From the NCBI GenBank assembly GCA_964035575.1, contig OZ037836.1, positions 2,087,001 to 2,151,000 of the forward strand: a stretch of DNA of 64,000 nucleotides. Reading direction: 5' to 3'. Positions 24,139 through 35,261 of the stretch are shown piece by piece. Both the position numbers and the translations under genes were made by a program. The notes under the pieces were generated by a model that saw only the letters and a program-made list of their open reading frames with translations, did not search any database and was not told the origin of the DNA. The number at the start of each line of letters is the position of its first letter. Within the stretch, counting starts at the first letter, position 1. Source of the DNA: Rhynchopus sp. YZ270_cl-10. Its lineage: Eukaryota; Euglenozoa; Diplonemea; Diplonemida; Diplonemidae.

Positions 24139-24943
24139 ATTTCCCAACGGTTACCGCATCATGGAAACAAGGAGATCCAAAAAAAATCCTGTTCGAGCAC
24201 TTTTGACCCTCTCCAGAGGGTGCATAGTGCATACACCCCCTTCTCAGCAACTGTAAATAACCGACTCCCGACTCCCGGACCCCCAGTCCTTATTTACACC
24301 CTTGCCCCCCTCGGTCATGACCAAGGGGGGGCCTGGTCATTTTGACCAGGCTAAAAGCCTGGTCAGTCACCTGACCAAGCCACCGTGTGACGTACAAGGA
24401 GGCAGGAGCACATAGTAGCGGTATCCGAACTCCGAAATAGGAAGGTGACAGCTGCGTGGAGATCACACGACTACACGTCTTCAATTAATTTATGTATAAT
24501 GGGTTTTTGCCGCTGTGCACTGTAGTATATGTAGTATATACGTACCTCCCCCCGTGTATTTGTCCTGTGCATATGTCCGTGTTGGTCGAGGCTCGGACAT
24601 ATCCGCAAACCCGCAAAAGGAATATACACATGCCTTCTGACATTACACATGCCGGACCTATGCACAGTTCGGCTACAGTGCGCAGCGGCAAAAACCCATT
24701 CCGAGCTTTCCGTCCGGTACGTTGGCGGGGCATCTCCGGTCATATGTGTGTAGATGTATATAAAATGGGACACTCGTCTGTACTCGTCTGACGAGGATAG
24801 ACGAGTATCGAGATGAGGATCGCCACTCGTCTCACTCGTTCCGACTCGTCCGCACGGTATGCCTGGGGGGGGGTAGGGGGCACAGCCCTTAAGGAAATCC
24901 TTAAGGACCCTCTGTAACGCTCGTGTTTTTTCAAGAATTTTTT

Positions 24944-25140
24944 CACTATTTATTTTGAATGTGTGTTTTCGGGTTTAAATAGCTGTTTAGTGGGGTTCTA
25001 CTCCACTAAATAAATCGAGCAAAAATATGGTGAACTCAGAGGAGGGGGTCATTCGGTTCGAAAAACGCTATTTCGGGCAATTAGAGCAAAAACAACGCCC
25101 TCAAATACAAGAATCAGTTTTGGAAAATCCCACTTTTTGG
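24944..25140 (+). repeat. 197-bp direct repeat, left copy
   Basis: Identical to 25350-25546. It contains a self-complementary stretch (tagtggggttctactccacta). A 40-bp piece of the same sequence occurs at about 29029-29069. Confidence 0.9.
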
Positions 25141-25349
25141 CTGAGTGGGTAAAGTAACCAGACCAGGTTGTGAAAAATAGCTGTTGGTTTTTTTTTGTTT
25201 GGGAAGATCGAGCGCGAAAACGTCCAAATACGTCATTTTTTTTGGAAAAAAATTACCCAGCAATTTTTCTAAATACAAGGTCCCCGACCCCCATTTTCAC
25301 AAAAAAATTGGCCTATTTCTACAGCCATATTTGTACGGCAAATCTCTAA

Positions 25350-25546
25350 CACTATTTATTTTGAATGTGTGTTTTCGGGTTTAAATAGCTGTTTAGTGGG
25401 GTTCTACTCCACTAAATAAATCGAGCAAAAATATGGTGAACTCAGAGGAGGGGGTCATTCGGTTCGAAAAACGCTATTTCGGGCAATTAGAGCAAAAACA
25501 ACGCCCTCAAATACAAGAATCAGTTTTGGAAAATCCCACTTTTTGG
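25350..25546 (+). repeat. 197-bp direct repeat, right copy
   Basis: An identical copy of 24944-25140, 209 bp downstream of it. It ends exactly where the USP coding sequence becomes recognisable, so it is likely the junction that removed the 5' part of that gene. Confidence 0.9.
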
Positions 25547-26511
25547 CCCTCAACTTTCTTCTGCATGATTCGAGGTCGGTTGCACCCCCCGTTGACAAGG
25601 TCACATTACCTGCGGCCCACCTGATCATCGATCAGGAGACGACGAAGAAGATTCGGGAGTTCGACTTCTGGGATGCGGATGGGTATGATGAACGAGAGCG
25701 CCTATTTTCCTTGAAGATATTGGTGCAGGTGCTGGAGCTTCTTGCTGGAAAGACGGATATGGAGAAATTCCGCAGCGACCTCCCCCTCCTTAGATCGTCC
25801 AATCGTGAACCTCTCGAGATGCAGCACGATGCCTGCGAGTACTGGGTGAGGTTCTCGGACGGATTGTTGACGGGTGTGCAGAAGCGTCATCCCGTTCTCC
25901 CGCACCTCTCTTATATGGAACGAGTCTCCGCATCGTGGCTATGTATGGAACCGTGTCCTGAGTGCCATGATGAGCCACCAGGCCACCGCGTACAGGATAA
26001 CACTGCAGTGTCCAGCATCGGCAGTGAGCACACATCGGTGCAGCAGTTTATCGACGAGACGTGGAACAAGGAACATATTGAGTATATTCAGTACATGTGT
26101 GAGCGGTGCAAACACAAAAGAAACTTTGCCAAGAAGCGGAAGCGATACCTTGCTCCTTTCCCCTGTGTTCTGTTTTTTTCTTACAACCGGTTTCACTTCT
26201 CACACTCCGAAGGAAGGGGTATAAAAGTATCTTCTCCGTTTACGGCGGAGAGTACCCTGAAAGTTTCAGCTCCGCGCAGCATACACGAAGAGGACGTACC
26301 ATCGGAATACGCCCTTGTGTGTGAGACACATCACGTGAACGGGGTGACGGTAAACGAAGGGCACTACATCACGTACACGCATAACTCCGACAATTCGGTG
26401 ACGTGTATCGATGACTTGCGCCCCAATAGCAATGTCACAATTGCCAAGGCGGAAGTCCCGAAAAGTACTGGGTACACGTTTCACTACGTGAAGCAGAAAA
26501 TTGCAGCTTGA
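25547..26511 (+). pseudogene. Ubiquitin-specific protease (USP) fragment lacking the catalytic Cys box
   Basis: About 320 codons are open to TGA at 26509-26511. Seen: a QHDACEYW motif matching the conserved Q-x-D-A-x-E-F box of USPs; a Zn-ribbon-like pair CPEC ... CERC; PCVLFFSYNRF, matching the P-x-x-L-x-x-x-x-x-R-F block; and a C-terminal GHYITYTH with the catalytic His box, followed by IDDLRP and a TGYTFHYVK strand typical of the domain end. Missing: the N-terminal GLxNxGNTCYxNS box with the catalytic Cys. The frame has no ATG until 25759, and coding starts at the edge of a 197-bp repeat. Most likely a truncated host deubiquitinase; if translated it could still bind ubiquitin but not cleave it. 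Confidence 0.75.
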
Positions 26512-26519
26512 TAGGGTTG

Positions 26520-26840
26520 TTGGGTATTGGGTATTGGGTATTGGGTATTGGGTATTGGGTATTGGGTATTGGGTATTGGGTATTGGGTATTGGGTATTGG
26601 GTATTGGGTATTGGGTATTGGGTATTGGGTATTGGGTATTGGGTATTGGGTATTGGGTATTGGGTATTGGGTATTGGGTATTGGGTATTGGGTATTGGGT
26701 ATTGGGTATTGGGTATTGGGTATTGGGTATTGGGTATTGGGTATTGGGTATTGGGTATTGGGTATTGGGTATTGGGTATTGGGTATTGGGTATTGGGTAT
26801 TGGGTATTGGGTATTGGGTATTGGGTATTGGGTATTGGGT
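26520..26840 (+). repeat. 7-bp array (TTGGGTA)n, about 46 units
   Basis: Perfect heptamers begin 8 bp after the USP stop codon. The unit resembles telomere repeats (G-run plus T/A) but is not the TTAGGG or TTTAGGG standard. Confidence 0.95.
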
Positions 26841-26929
26841 TTGTGGGGAAAGTTTCAGCTAAAGTACCGGGGGGGGGGTTTTTTTTTGAACAAGATAAAC
26901 AATAAGCTCGCTTATTCTCCGCCCCGGGA

Positions 26930-27742
26930 CTGTGTACTGTGTACTGTGTACTGTGTACTGTGTACTGTGTACTGTGTACTGTGTACTGTGTACTGTGTAC
27001 TGTGTACTGTGTACTGTGTACTGTGTACTGTGTACTGTGTACTGTGTACTGTGTACTGTGTACTGTGTACTGTGTACTGTGTACTGTGTACTGTGTACTG
27101 TGTACTGTGTACTGTGTACTGTGTACTGTGTACTGTGTACTGTGTACTGTGTACTGTGTACTGTGTACTGTGTACTGTGTACTGTGTACTGTGTACTGTG
27201 TACTGTGTACTGTGTACTGTGTACTGTGTACTGTGTACTGTGTACTGTGTACTGTGTACTGTGTACTGTGTACTGTGTACTGTGTACTGTGTACTGTGTA
27301 CTGTGTACTGTGTACTGTGTACTGTGTACTGTGTACTGTGTACTGTGTACTGTGTACTGTGTACTGTGTACTGTGTACTGTGTACTGTGTACTGTGTACT
27401 GTGTACTGTGTACTGTGTACTGTGTACTGTGTACTGTGTACTGTGTACTGTGTACTGTGTACTGTGTACTGTGTACTGTGTACTGTGTACTGTGTACTGT
27501 GTACTGTGTACTGTGTACTGTGTACTGTGTACTGTGTACTGTGTACTGTGTACTGTGTCTGTGTACTGTGTACTGTGTACTGTGTACTGTGTACTGTGTA
27601 CTGTGTACTGTGTACTGTGTACTGTGTACTGTGTACTGTGTACTGTGTACTGTGTACTGTGTACTGTGTACTGTGTACTGTGTACTGTGTACTGTGTACT
27701 GTGTACTGTGTACTGTGTACTGTGTACTGGGTACTGTGTACT
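26930..27742 (+). repeat. 7-bp array (CTGTGTA)n, about 116 units
   Basis: Perfect heptamers with one slipped unit near 27556. Separated from the preceding array by 89 bp. Confidence 0.95.
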
Positions 27743-29525
27743 ATTCTCTACAAATCTTTCAAATGAAGCACGAATCGAAAACTTTTGTGCATCTGATTGC
27801 CCCTCCGAGGTTGGAAGTTTGAGGCTGTGGAGGGAGGGGGTGGGTACCACCCACTACCTATAGGATTTGTACAGTAAAACCATAGGGGGGCCCTTCTGAT
27901 TTTTTGGATTTTTGACCAACTTTTTTGAATCACGAATTTGCTCGATTTTTTTTTGATTATATAGTTTACCCACCCTAGCGATCCATTAAAGCAAGAATTT
28001 TTCACTTTTGAGCAAACGTTGCATGTTCTAAATACAGCCCAAAATACACACATTCAGAATAAATAGTGTTTGAAAAAAAGTCATAAAACCCGCCAAGGTG
28101 GGTCTACCTGGTCCCAAAGTGGCCTAAAATTCGTCGATTCTGCCCAATGAAACACCAAACCAAAACTGAGCGTTTATTTTCGAAAAAAAATCACTTTTTT
28201 TTCGAAAAAACGGCTTCGAAAATAGTAAGATTTTAGTAAGATTTCCTTCAGGAATGTAACGCTTTCAAAAAAATGGATCCGGGAGCACAGTTTTTCTTCT
28301 AAGGTGCCGAAAACCACCCCACGTCCCCTCCGGTGAGGTCCGGCAGTGGAAATATGTGGGTTTCGAAGCTTTTGGGCGTCCAGATTGGGGCCCGAGCGTG
28401 TATTTGAGTGGATGAGACAGAAAAGGGGGCAGTTTTTACCTCGTTTTTTAGGCCTTTTCGTCACTCCAAAACCCAAAAATCGCCCACAAAACGTCCATAG
28501 AAGGCACCAATACCCCCGGGGTTGATCTTAGATACCTTATGGGGGTTGAAAAATCGCATTTACAACCATTTTCTGGTCGATTTTGGTGCCCGGAGGTCCA
28601 AATAGAAGGTGTGTAACGGTTGTGTAACGGTTGGCCCCTCCCGGCTAAAATGTAGTTTTTGTGTATAAAAAAAATTCAATATTTTCAGCGAAGACATTGA
28701 AAAAACTGGACTTTTGGCCCCAAAACCCCCCAGAAATCACTCTGTGCACACATCTGACTGGAAAACCCCACTTTTCCTCTTGTTTTGGACTATTTTAAAT
28801 TTTTGAATTTCTTTATAAATCGCCCTGCTATCAAATACCCTCAGATAAGGGGGAAATTGGGTGAAAACGTGTCAAAAAGTGTCAAAAAATCGGGGGGGAA
28901 AGTGCCAAAAGGCATCAAAAAGTAAGAAATAGTGCCACAAATGTGTTTTCTGGGGTGGTTTTGTGTTTTCGGATATTTTTTTTACGCTCCGTCCCAAATT
29001 TTTGTCCACACATACGATAAAGTAATAGTTACTCCACTAAATAAATCGAGCAAAAATATGGTGAACTCAGCGGAGCCCGGTTTTAAAAGTGCCAAAAACG
29101 ACCTTTTCGTTTTGACGCATTGTGACTTCCTCAAATGCACTTTTCAAGGGTAAAAAATTCGGGTTTTCTAAGCACAACCAGTGTTAAGTCAAAAATTTTC
29201 GCGAAAAAAAAATAGATTTTTTTTGACTCTAGATGCCGGAACCCAGAAACGTCCATTCGAGCAATTTTTTTTTGGTTTTGACACCCCCTGTGCCCGCCAG
29301 GCATAGTCTGTACAAAGTGATTTTTACCTGGATTTTTGCCTGTATTTTCCTTAAGGAAAATACATAGGGAATTATCTTAAGTAAACACTTTTTCATGATT
29401 TTTTGTTGAGTGTTACAGAAAAAAGGGCCTCGCTGTGCTCCCTATAGGGGGGGGGGGGGGGTAAGGGGTCTAATTTTAATTTTGTCGATTTTGAGGAAAA
29501 TTTTGGCCAAAAATGGGCCCCACGT
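27743..29525. other. Non-coding, homopolymer-rich region
   Basis: It begins with one unit of the 200-bp satellite seen at 36.66-37.57 kb (tctttcaaatgaagcacgaa ... catctgattgc). A 40-bp piece of the 197-bp direct repeat occurs at about 29029. No ORF with recognisable content; the sequence is dominated by runs of A, C, G and T. Confidence 0.6.
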
Positions 29526-29807
29526 ATGTGCAAGACCTGTTGGGATGCCTGCCTGTCGCAGAGGGTCCCCGGGAGTCGTCATGTGTGCCCTATTGACAAC
29601 AGAACACATGTGAACAGATCCCACCTGGTCCCTAACAGAAGCCTGGCATCGCTCATTGAGTCGTACGTCAAGAAGCAGGGGAGGGGGGCAGAGCACTCCT
29701 CTGCTGATGCCACGCAGCAGGCAGCACCTGATCGCTCTGGACTCGGAGGCCGTGGTGGAGGCAAGGGCAGGGGCGGAAGACGTGGGAGCCGCTCCATTGC
29801 CGAATAG
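29526..29807 (+). pseudogene. Truncated copy of the RING gene
   Basis: From 29527 the sequence matches 12040-12320 of the intact RING gene almost base for base, to the same TAG stop. An ATG is created at the junction (29526), giving a 93-codon frame. Only the last part of the RING (CKTC ... CPID) and the Gly/Arg tail remain; the first CxxC and the His are lost, so it cannot form the zinc-binding fold. Substitutions that differ from 11070 are few, so the duplication is recent. Confidence 0.9.
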
Positions 29808-29989
29808 TGGGAGGCAATGGTCACAAGCCATAGCAGTGCAGTCTGCAATTGAGAGAGGCCCGTCTGTTGTGATCCGATAACTTCAAAAAATATCCCAATA
29901 TTGTCTCTGGTGTCCTCAAAACACCTTCCTGGCACCCTATAGCTAGAAAATATCGTGTAGTTTGGCTTCTCCGCGGGGGGGGGGGGGGG

Positions 29990-31181
29990 TAGGGGGTACG
30001 ACTCCAGCCATTTTTTGCGCACGGAAAATTCATTTGGCATTATCTGGTCATCTCCAAGGCAACTGCGGGTGAAAAACACCCTCAGAGTGGGTCACAGGGG
30101 GCCTGTGGGTCGAAAAACGACCCAGAAGCCACCCCAGAATACAAAAAAATGGAAAAAAATAGTGAAAAAACGGCTTTTTTCACGTTTTGGCCACTTTGGG
30201 CAAAATAGCGATTTTTCGAGAAAAAAATCAAAAACCGGGATATTTTTTGACATCACAAAGCCTCCTTTGGCACAAATATACCCCAAAAGTGGCCTGTGAG
30301 TCCATTCCAACCTGTTTTGGACATATTTGACACTTTTGGAAGTGTTTTTTTGGTGTTTTTAGGTCAAAAAAATGCCCAAGACGTCCCCAAGACATCCCCA
30401 AGACACTTTGCACACCCCCTGTTACGGTCATATTTTTTTCGTTTTTTTGCCTGAAACCCCCAAAATACCCCTCCCGGACCCCACATAGTCCCGAATATCC
30501 ATCACACACCCACTCAGAGTGAGTAGAAGCACCCCAAAAAAAATATTTTTTAAAGCCCTAAAATTGTGCTTCAGTTTCGGCAGCATCCATGTTGAAGTTG
30601 AAGGGCTTTAAAAAATATTTTTTTTGGGGTGCTTCTACTCACTCTGAGTGGGTGTGTGATGGATATTCGGGACTATGTGGGGTCCGGGAGGGGTATTTTG
30701 GGGGTTTCAGGCAAAAAAACGAAAAAAATATGACCGTAACAGGGGGTGTGCAAAGTGTCTTGGGGATGTCTTGGGGACGTCTTGGGCATTTTTTTGACCT
30801 AAAAACACCAAAAAAACACTTCCAAAAGTGTCAAATATGTCCAAAACAGGTTGGAATGGACTCACAGGCCACTTTTGGGGTATATTTGTGCCAAAGGAGG
30901 CTTTGTGATGTCAAAAAATATCCCGGTTTTTGATTTTTTTCTCGAAAAATCGCTATTTTGCCCAAAGTGGCCAAAACGTGAAAAAAGCCGTTTTTTCACT
31001 ATTTTTTTCCATTTTTTTGTATTCTGGGGTGGCTTCTGGGTCGTTTTTCGACCCACAGGCCCCCTGTGACCCACTCTGAGGGTGTTTTTCACCCGCAGTT
31101 GCCTTGGAGATGGCCAGATAATGCCAAATGAATTTTCCGTGCGTTTGGTCCCAGCCAAAATGGCTGGAGTCGTATCCCCTA
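29990..31181. mobile_element. Foldback element 1: long inverted repeat, 1,192 bp
   Basis: Two arms of about 570-580 bp (29990-30559 and 30601-31181) are near-perfect reverse complements separated by 41 bp. The ends read TAGGGG(G)TACGACTCC and its complement. It inserts at a G-run that is empty in the paralogous site at 12484-12509. There is no transposase or other long protein. The arm interior is related to the loop of foldback element 2 (43332). Confidence 0.9.
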
Positions 31182-31308
31182 GGGGGGGGGATAACCGATT
31201 TTTCTGGGTGAGAATGTAAGGGGGGGAGGTAAATCTCACGCCATACGTTGTTTTTGCATCCTGCCTGTCCCCACATACAACCACACCACAACAGAGGTGA
31301 CGTGGGAC

Positions 31309-31508
31309 TGGGAGATCACTTACACCTTCACCACCCACATATGTACAGTTCCCCAAGCAGGGCAAGCGTGTGGGTTCCGTCGGCACGCTCCTCACTGCGG
31401 AGCGGATAGTCAAGGCAGTGCGTGCCCAGCTGCTCCCGAAGGACGCGTCTCTGTACCTGGTACAGTGGGAGCGTGCATCGGGCTCAGTGGGCTCACTTGT
31501 CGCGTACA
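31309..31508 (+). pseudogene. Relic of a cyclase-receptor ectodomain, second copy
   Basis: Duplicate of 12634-12830 within the segmental duplication, with a handful of differences. It lies in the leader of class A copy A2. Confidence 0.75.
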
Positions 31509-31603
31509 TGTCTGCCTTCTTCTTGTCTCCTTCCCGTTCTGCGAGTTGTGTTTCTCCTTGCCCCACCCAAAACACCTTGCACAAAACAGAGAGACACGAA
31601 ACC

Positions 31604-32668
31604 ATGGAAATATGTGTGACGAGCTTTGACGGAGAGAACACAGTCGAGGTGGGTGTGGATGATACAACTGCGGACATACGGCGGAAGGTGGCGACTGCAG
31701 CAGAGTTGTGCGAAGACGGCTTTGACATGAGCTTCGGAGAGAAGCTGCTGGCCGAAGGAGACGACACGACGCAGCTGAGTGCTGGGGACACAGTTGTGCT
31801 GACGAAGACGAAGTCGCAGAAGGACGACGCCATTGCAGCTCTTCGTGACTTGGGTGAGACAAGGCTGACGTCAGACAGGTTCAACGGTCTGGAAGATCCC
31901 AAGCTGGTTCATTTGTTTCTGCAGGCGGAGGTTGTTACTGAGATCCCCTATAGCTTCTTGAGAGATGAGACATTCGAAGAACTTGATCTCAGTGGTGTGC
32001 CAGGTGTGACTCAAATAGAAAGAGGTTTCCTCCAAAGCTGCACCTCATTGCACACTCTTGATTTATCTGGGTGGAGCAATGTGACGCGGGTTGATACTTT
32101 CTTTCTCTTCAACTGCACCTCATTGACCACACTGGATATGTCAGGGTGGAACAATGTAAGGCAAATAGGAGACGACTTTCTCTCCTACTGCAGCGCATTG
32201 CGAACCCTTGACTTGTCTGGGTGGAACAATGTGACGCGGGTTTATGAGCGCTTTCTCTTCAGCTGCACCTCATTGACCACACTGGATATTTCTGGGTGGA
32301 ACAATGTGACGCAGCTTGGGCGCTCTTTTCTCGCCGGCTGCAGCGCATTGCAAATCCTTGACTTGTCTGGGTGGAAGAATGTAACGCGGGTTGATGATTC
32401 CTTTCTCTTCCACTGCACCTCGTTGACCACACTGGATATTTCTGGGTGGCACAATGTAAGGCAAATAGGGAGGCACTTCCTCAAGAACTGCAGCGCATTG
32501 CAAACACTTGACCTATCTGGGTGGACGACTGTTCAGCACATTGAGGCAGACTTCCTAAAAGGATGCAAAATACCCACAAGCAGTATCAACGTCACCGGAT
32601 CGAGCAGTGTTGTGTCAGAATATGTGCATGGCTATAGCGGTAGCCTCCGCAAATGTGTGTGCATGTGA
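31604..32668 (+). CDS. Ubl-LRR class A protein with CaaX-like end (copy A2)
   Basis: 354 residues, the paralogue of the gene at 12927. The Ubl domain lacks two residues (ENTVEV against EKYTVEV). It has about one LRR fewer, and the tail is shortened (SGSLRKCVCM), yet the final CVCM is kept. Retention of the CaaX-like end while the sequence just before it changed suggests that the end is under selection. Both Ubl and LRR frames are intact and the reading frame matches A1 throughout, so it looks functional. Expected role: a membrane-tethered protein-binding adaptor (inference). Confidence 0.85.
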   Translation: MEICVTSFDGENTVEVGVDDTTADIRRKVATAAELCEDGFDMSFGEKLLAEGDDTTQLSAGDTVVLTKTKSQKDDAIAALRDLGETRLTSDRFNGLEDPKLVHLFLQAEVVTEIPYSFLRDETFEELDLSGVPGVTQIERGFLQSCTSLHTLDLSGWSNVTRVDTFFLFNCTSLTTLDMSGWNNVRQIGDDFLSYCSALRTLDLSGWNNVTRVYERFLFSCTSLTTLDISGWNNVTQLGRSFLAGCSALQILDLSGWKNVTRVDDSFLFHCTSLTTLDISGWHNVRQIGRHFLKNCSALQTLDLSGWTTVQHIEADFLKGCKIPTSSINVTGSSSVVSEYVHGYSGSLRKCVCM

Positions 32669-33247
32669 GGCATGTGCATCTTTCGAGAGGCTAGGCGCTC
32701 ATTGCGATGTTCAGGGAACGAATTTTACATTGCACGTTGCACTTTGCCCAAATATGAAACTGGAGATATGTTTTTTTATGCACAGTTCTTTGCATCCTTG
32801 CGTGCGTACACTGATACAACCAAGCATGTTGTTTTATACTAAGTTAAGACAAATGCTTTGTCACAACACAGTTTTGTGGTGGGAAATGACTCTTTAATGA
32901 GCCAATTGTCTTTTTCTATGCAACATGTTAGACCGTTTGGTCTGGGAGGGTTTGGGGTTCTTATCTGTCTCAGTGACATGTTGAGCAATTACGAGAGGTG
33001 TTTGCTGTATTTTATGAGGACAAATACTTTGTGGTGGGAAATGATTAAAACATCTGAGACTTGTAGTTTATTCCTTTCCCCTATTATTGTGCACTCACCT
33101 CATTTCTGTTGAAGTTCAAGGGGACAACCTCGTGATTTTCCTCGCAACCGCGTGTGGTGACGTTTCTGCGTTCGTACGACCTCCACCAATGCTTTCCTAT
33201 TCCCACAACCCCACCACACAACAGAGCAACACAAAAAAGAAGGCAAA
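32669..33247. other. Spacer A2-B3 with shortened class B leader
   Basis: The first 440 bases match 14085-14520. Compared with the A1-B2 spacer it lacks about 340 bases and then about 70 bases of leader, including the upstream ATG found in other class B copies. No gene. Confidence 0.7.
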
Positions 33248-34285
33248 ATGGACGTAACCATCAAGAGGTACGACGACAACTTGTTCATGATCGAGGTGGG
33301 TGTGGATGACACAACGGAGACGATGCGGCAGAAGGTGGCGTCTGCAGTGGGGTTGGCTGAGGACAGCTTCCACATGGGCTTCGGAGGGAAGGACGAAGGA
33401 GAGGACATCACGCAGCTGAGTGCTGGAGACACAATCATCCTCACGAAAGTGAAGAAGTACGCAGCCCGAGCAGAGCTTCACGCGTTGGGTGAGACGGACA
33501 TCACTGCAGAGCGGTTGGGGGAGGTGGAGGATCCTGAGGTGGCGTGTTTGCTTCTGCAGGCGGAGGTTGCGACTGTCATTCCTGATGACTTCTTGTCCGG
33601 TTCATCATTAACGAGACTTGATCTGAGTGCTGTGTCGTGTGTGACGGAGGTTGGTGATAAGTTTCTGTCCAGTTGTACAACGTTGACAAGCATCGACCTG
33701 TCAGGGTTGAGCAATGTGACGCGCATCGGTGGCTACTTTCTCGACGGTTGCGAAGGCTTAACCACTCTGGATCTTTCGCCACTCAGCAACTTGACAGAAA
33801 TCGGTAGCTGCTTTCTCAGCGGCTGCGAAGGTTTAACCACTCTGGATCTTTTACCACTCAGCAACTTGACAGAACTCGGTGGCTGCTTTCTCAACCGCTG
33901 CAAAGGTTTTACCACTTTGGATCTTTTACCACTCAGCAACTTGACGCACATCAGTTACTCCTTTCTCCACAGCTGCTCAGGCTTATCCACTCTGGATCTT
34001 TCACCACTCCGTAACGTGGTAGAAATCGGTGGCTGCTTTCTCCACGGCTGCGAAGGCTTCACCACTCTGGATCTCTCGCAACTCAGCAGGGTTACGTTTG
34101 TTGATTACCTATTTCTTACGAACTGCACTTCGTTGAAGAGTATTCACCTTACCGGCTGCAGCAGTGCTGTGTCCGACGCAGTAGTGAAGTGCAAGCTGCA
34201 GGAGCTTGTGGTTGAAGCACGTCCGAAACGCAGCAGAGACGAATCCCCCCAGCAAGCACACAAACGGCAGAGACACGCACAATGA
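33248..34285 (+). CDS. Ubl-LRR class B protein (copy B3)
   Basis: 345 residues with the same plan as the gene at 15067: Ubl domain 1-72, linker, two irregular LRRs, then six 25-residue units and the basic KRSRDESPQQAHKRQR tail. The units here are more diverged (LTTLDLLPLSNLTELG, LSTLDLSPLRNVVEIG) than in other copies, giving the most varied putative binding face. The leader is the shortest of the family and has no upstream ATG in the conserved position. It is followed by a complete downstream module. Confidence 0.9.
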   Translation: MDVTIKRYDDNLFMIEVGVDDTTETMRQKVASAVGLAEDSFHMGFGGKDEGEDITQLSAGDTIILTKVKKYAARAELHALGETDITAERLGEVEDPEVACLLLQAEVATVIPDDFLSGSSLTRLDLSAVSCVTEVGDKFLSSCTTLTSIDLSGLSNVTRIGGYFLDGCEGLTTLDLSPLSNLTEIGSCFLSGCEGLTTLDLLPLSNLTELGGCFLNRCKGFTTLDLLPLSNLTHISYSFLHSCSGLSTLDLSPLRNVVEIGGCFLHGCEGFTTLDLSQLSRVTFVDYLFLTNCTSLKSIHLTGCSSAVSDAVVKCKLQELVVEARPKRSRDESPQQAHKRQRHAQ

Positions 34286-34990
34286 CGATGAGGTGTGCTG
34301 CATAACGGGCTTCCTGAAGTCGCTCTTCCAGCGAAAGCAGACATGGTGGCAGTTTAGTGAGGACACATCAGTTGGCAAATGTTTGTTTAATGTTGATGAG
34401 GGTAGCATCGGTTTGTAATGTGGTCCACGTTTTTGTGGCAATTGTCAAGATCTTGATCACAAAGATGAAGATTTGGGCTGTGTGAAATGTTTGTCTTGTT
34501 TGCCTTGTCGGGTGTGTGCACTGTAAGTGAAACAACTGTGGATCTGCAGGCACGTGCTCTGATGTTTATTCAGTGTGGTGTGTTGTGGTTTTGTAATGTT
34601 TTTACGCTTTTTACGTTAGTAGAAGAAGGGACCTTGCGAACATTCTTTCGCAGGTGGGTACAAGCTGTCACCGTGGCACTCAGCTACGGTGCAGAAGAGG
34701 CAGTAGGGCAGACCAACTACCAAAGGTGGGGTCTGTGCTAGAGGGAAGGGGTTACGTTTTCAGGGTGTGTGCACTGTACGTGAGACAACTGACGTGCGCT
34801 GTTGTTTATCCAGGATCACGAACCTAGGTCATTTGAAAGCATATTCGGGGATGGTACATGGGGACAGGAAGGGTAACAAACAAGGTGGTCGCCCTTCTTT
34901 ATTAGCACGCCATATGTTCGGGTTTTGTGCATTGCTTCTTTCATTTGTTTTATGATTTCATGCAATGCTAAAAGGAAATTGAACACCGAC
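34286..34990 (+). repeat. Class B downstream module, copy 3
   Basis: The most complete form, about 700 bp, ending with the dispersed 30-bp motif at 34959. Matches 40156-40857, 42536-43203 and 46907-47605. Confidence 0.85.
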
Positions 34991-35034
34991 CCCTCGAAAG
35001 CTCATTTGTAACTGTTCGAAGAGACACAATAGCT

Positions 35035-35140
35035 TCGTTCTTTCCCATCCCTCCACCTTTTCACGCCTACCGCTTCTGTTTGTGTACAAAACAATTTCAG
35101 GCACATTTCGCGCTTCAAGTGTCCGAACGTATTGGGGGAT
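35035..35140 (+). promoter_or_regulatory. Shared pyrimidine-rich leader segment
   Basis: This stretch (ccctccaccttttcacgc, then ctgtttgtgtacaaaacaat, then ttcaggcacatttcg) recurs at about 47640-47735 upstream of the cyclase-like receptor gene. A C/T tract followed by AG, shared by leaders of two unrelated genes, is what a trans-splicing acceptor region would look like. The role is inference. Confidence 0.4.
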
Positions 35141-35261
35141 CAAGGTGGTGTTGGGTCTCTTCTGCGCTGTCTTGCGTGGCACCTTTTCTCAAATAAACTC
35201 CCTGCCCCTCTGCACAAAAAGCTCTACTAACACCACACATCAGAAAACCACAAACATCACG

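Larger units (their letters stand above)
29527..33110 (+). repeat. Segmental duplication of 12040-14520 (interrupted)
   Basis: 29527-29985 matches 12040-12485, and 31182-33110 matches about 12505-14520, carrying the RING end, the cyclase relic and the class A gene. The 1.2 kb in between is a foldback element absent from the first copy. Downstream the match resumes, after deletions, into the class B leader and gene (33110-34285 against 14865-16182). Confidence 0.9.

Noticed and set aside
24944-25546. The two identical 197-bp repeats as LTRs of a retroelement
   Set aside because: Only 209 bp lie between them and nothing there resembles an element body or priming site.
26501-27863. A 451-codon frame and others across the 7-bp arrays
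   Set aside because: The arrays happen to be open in all frames; composition is purely that of the unit.
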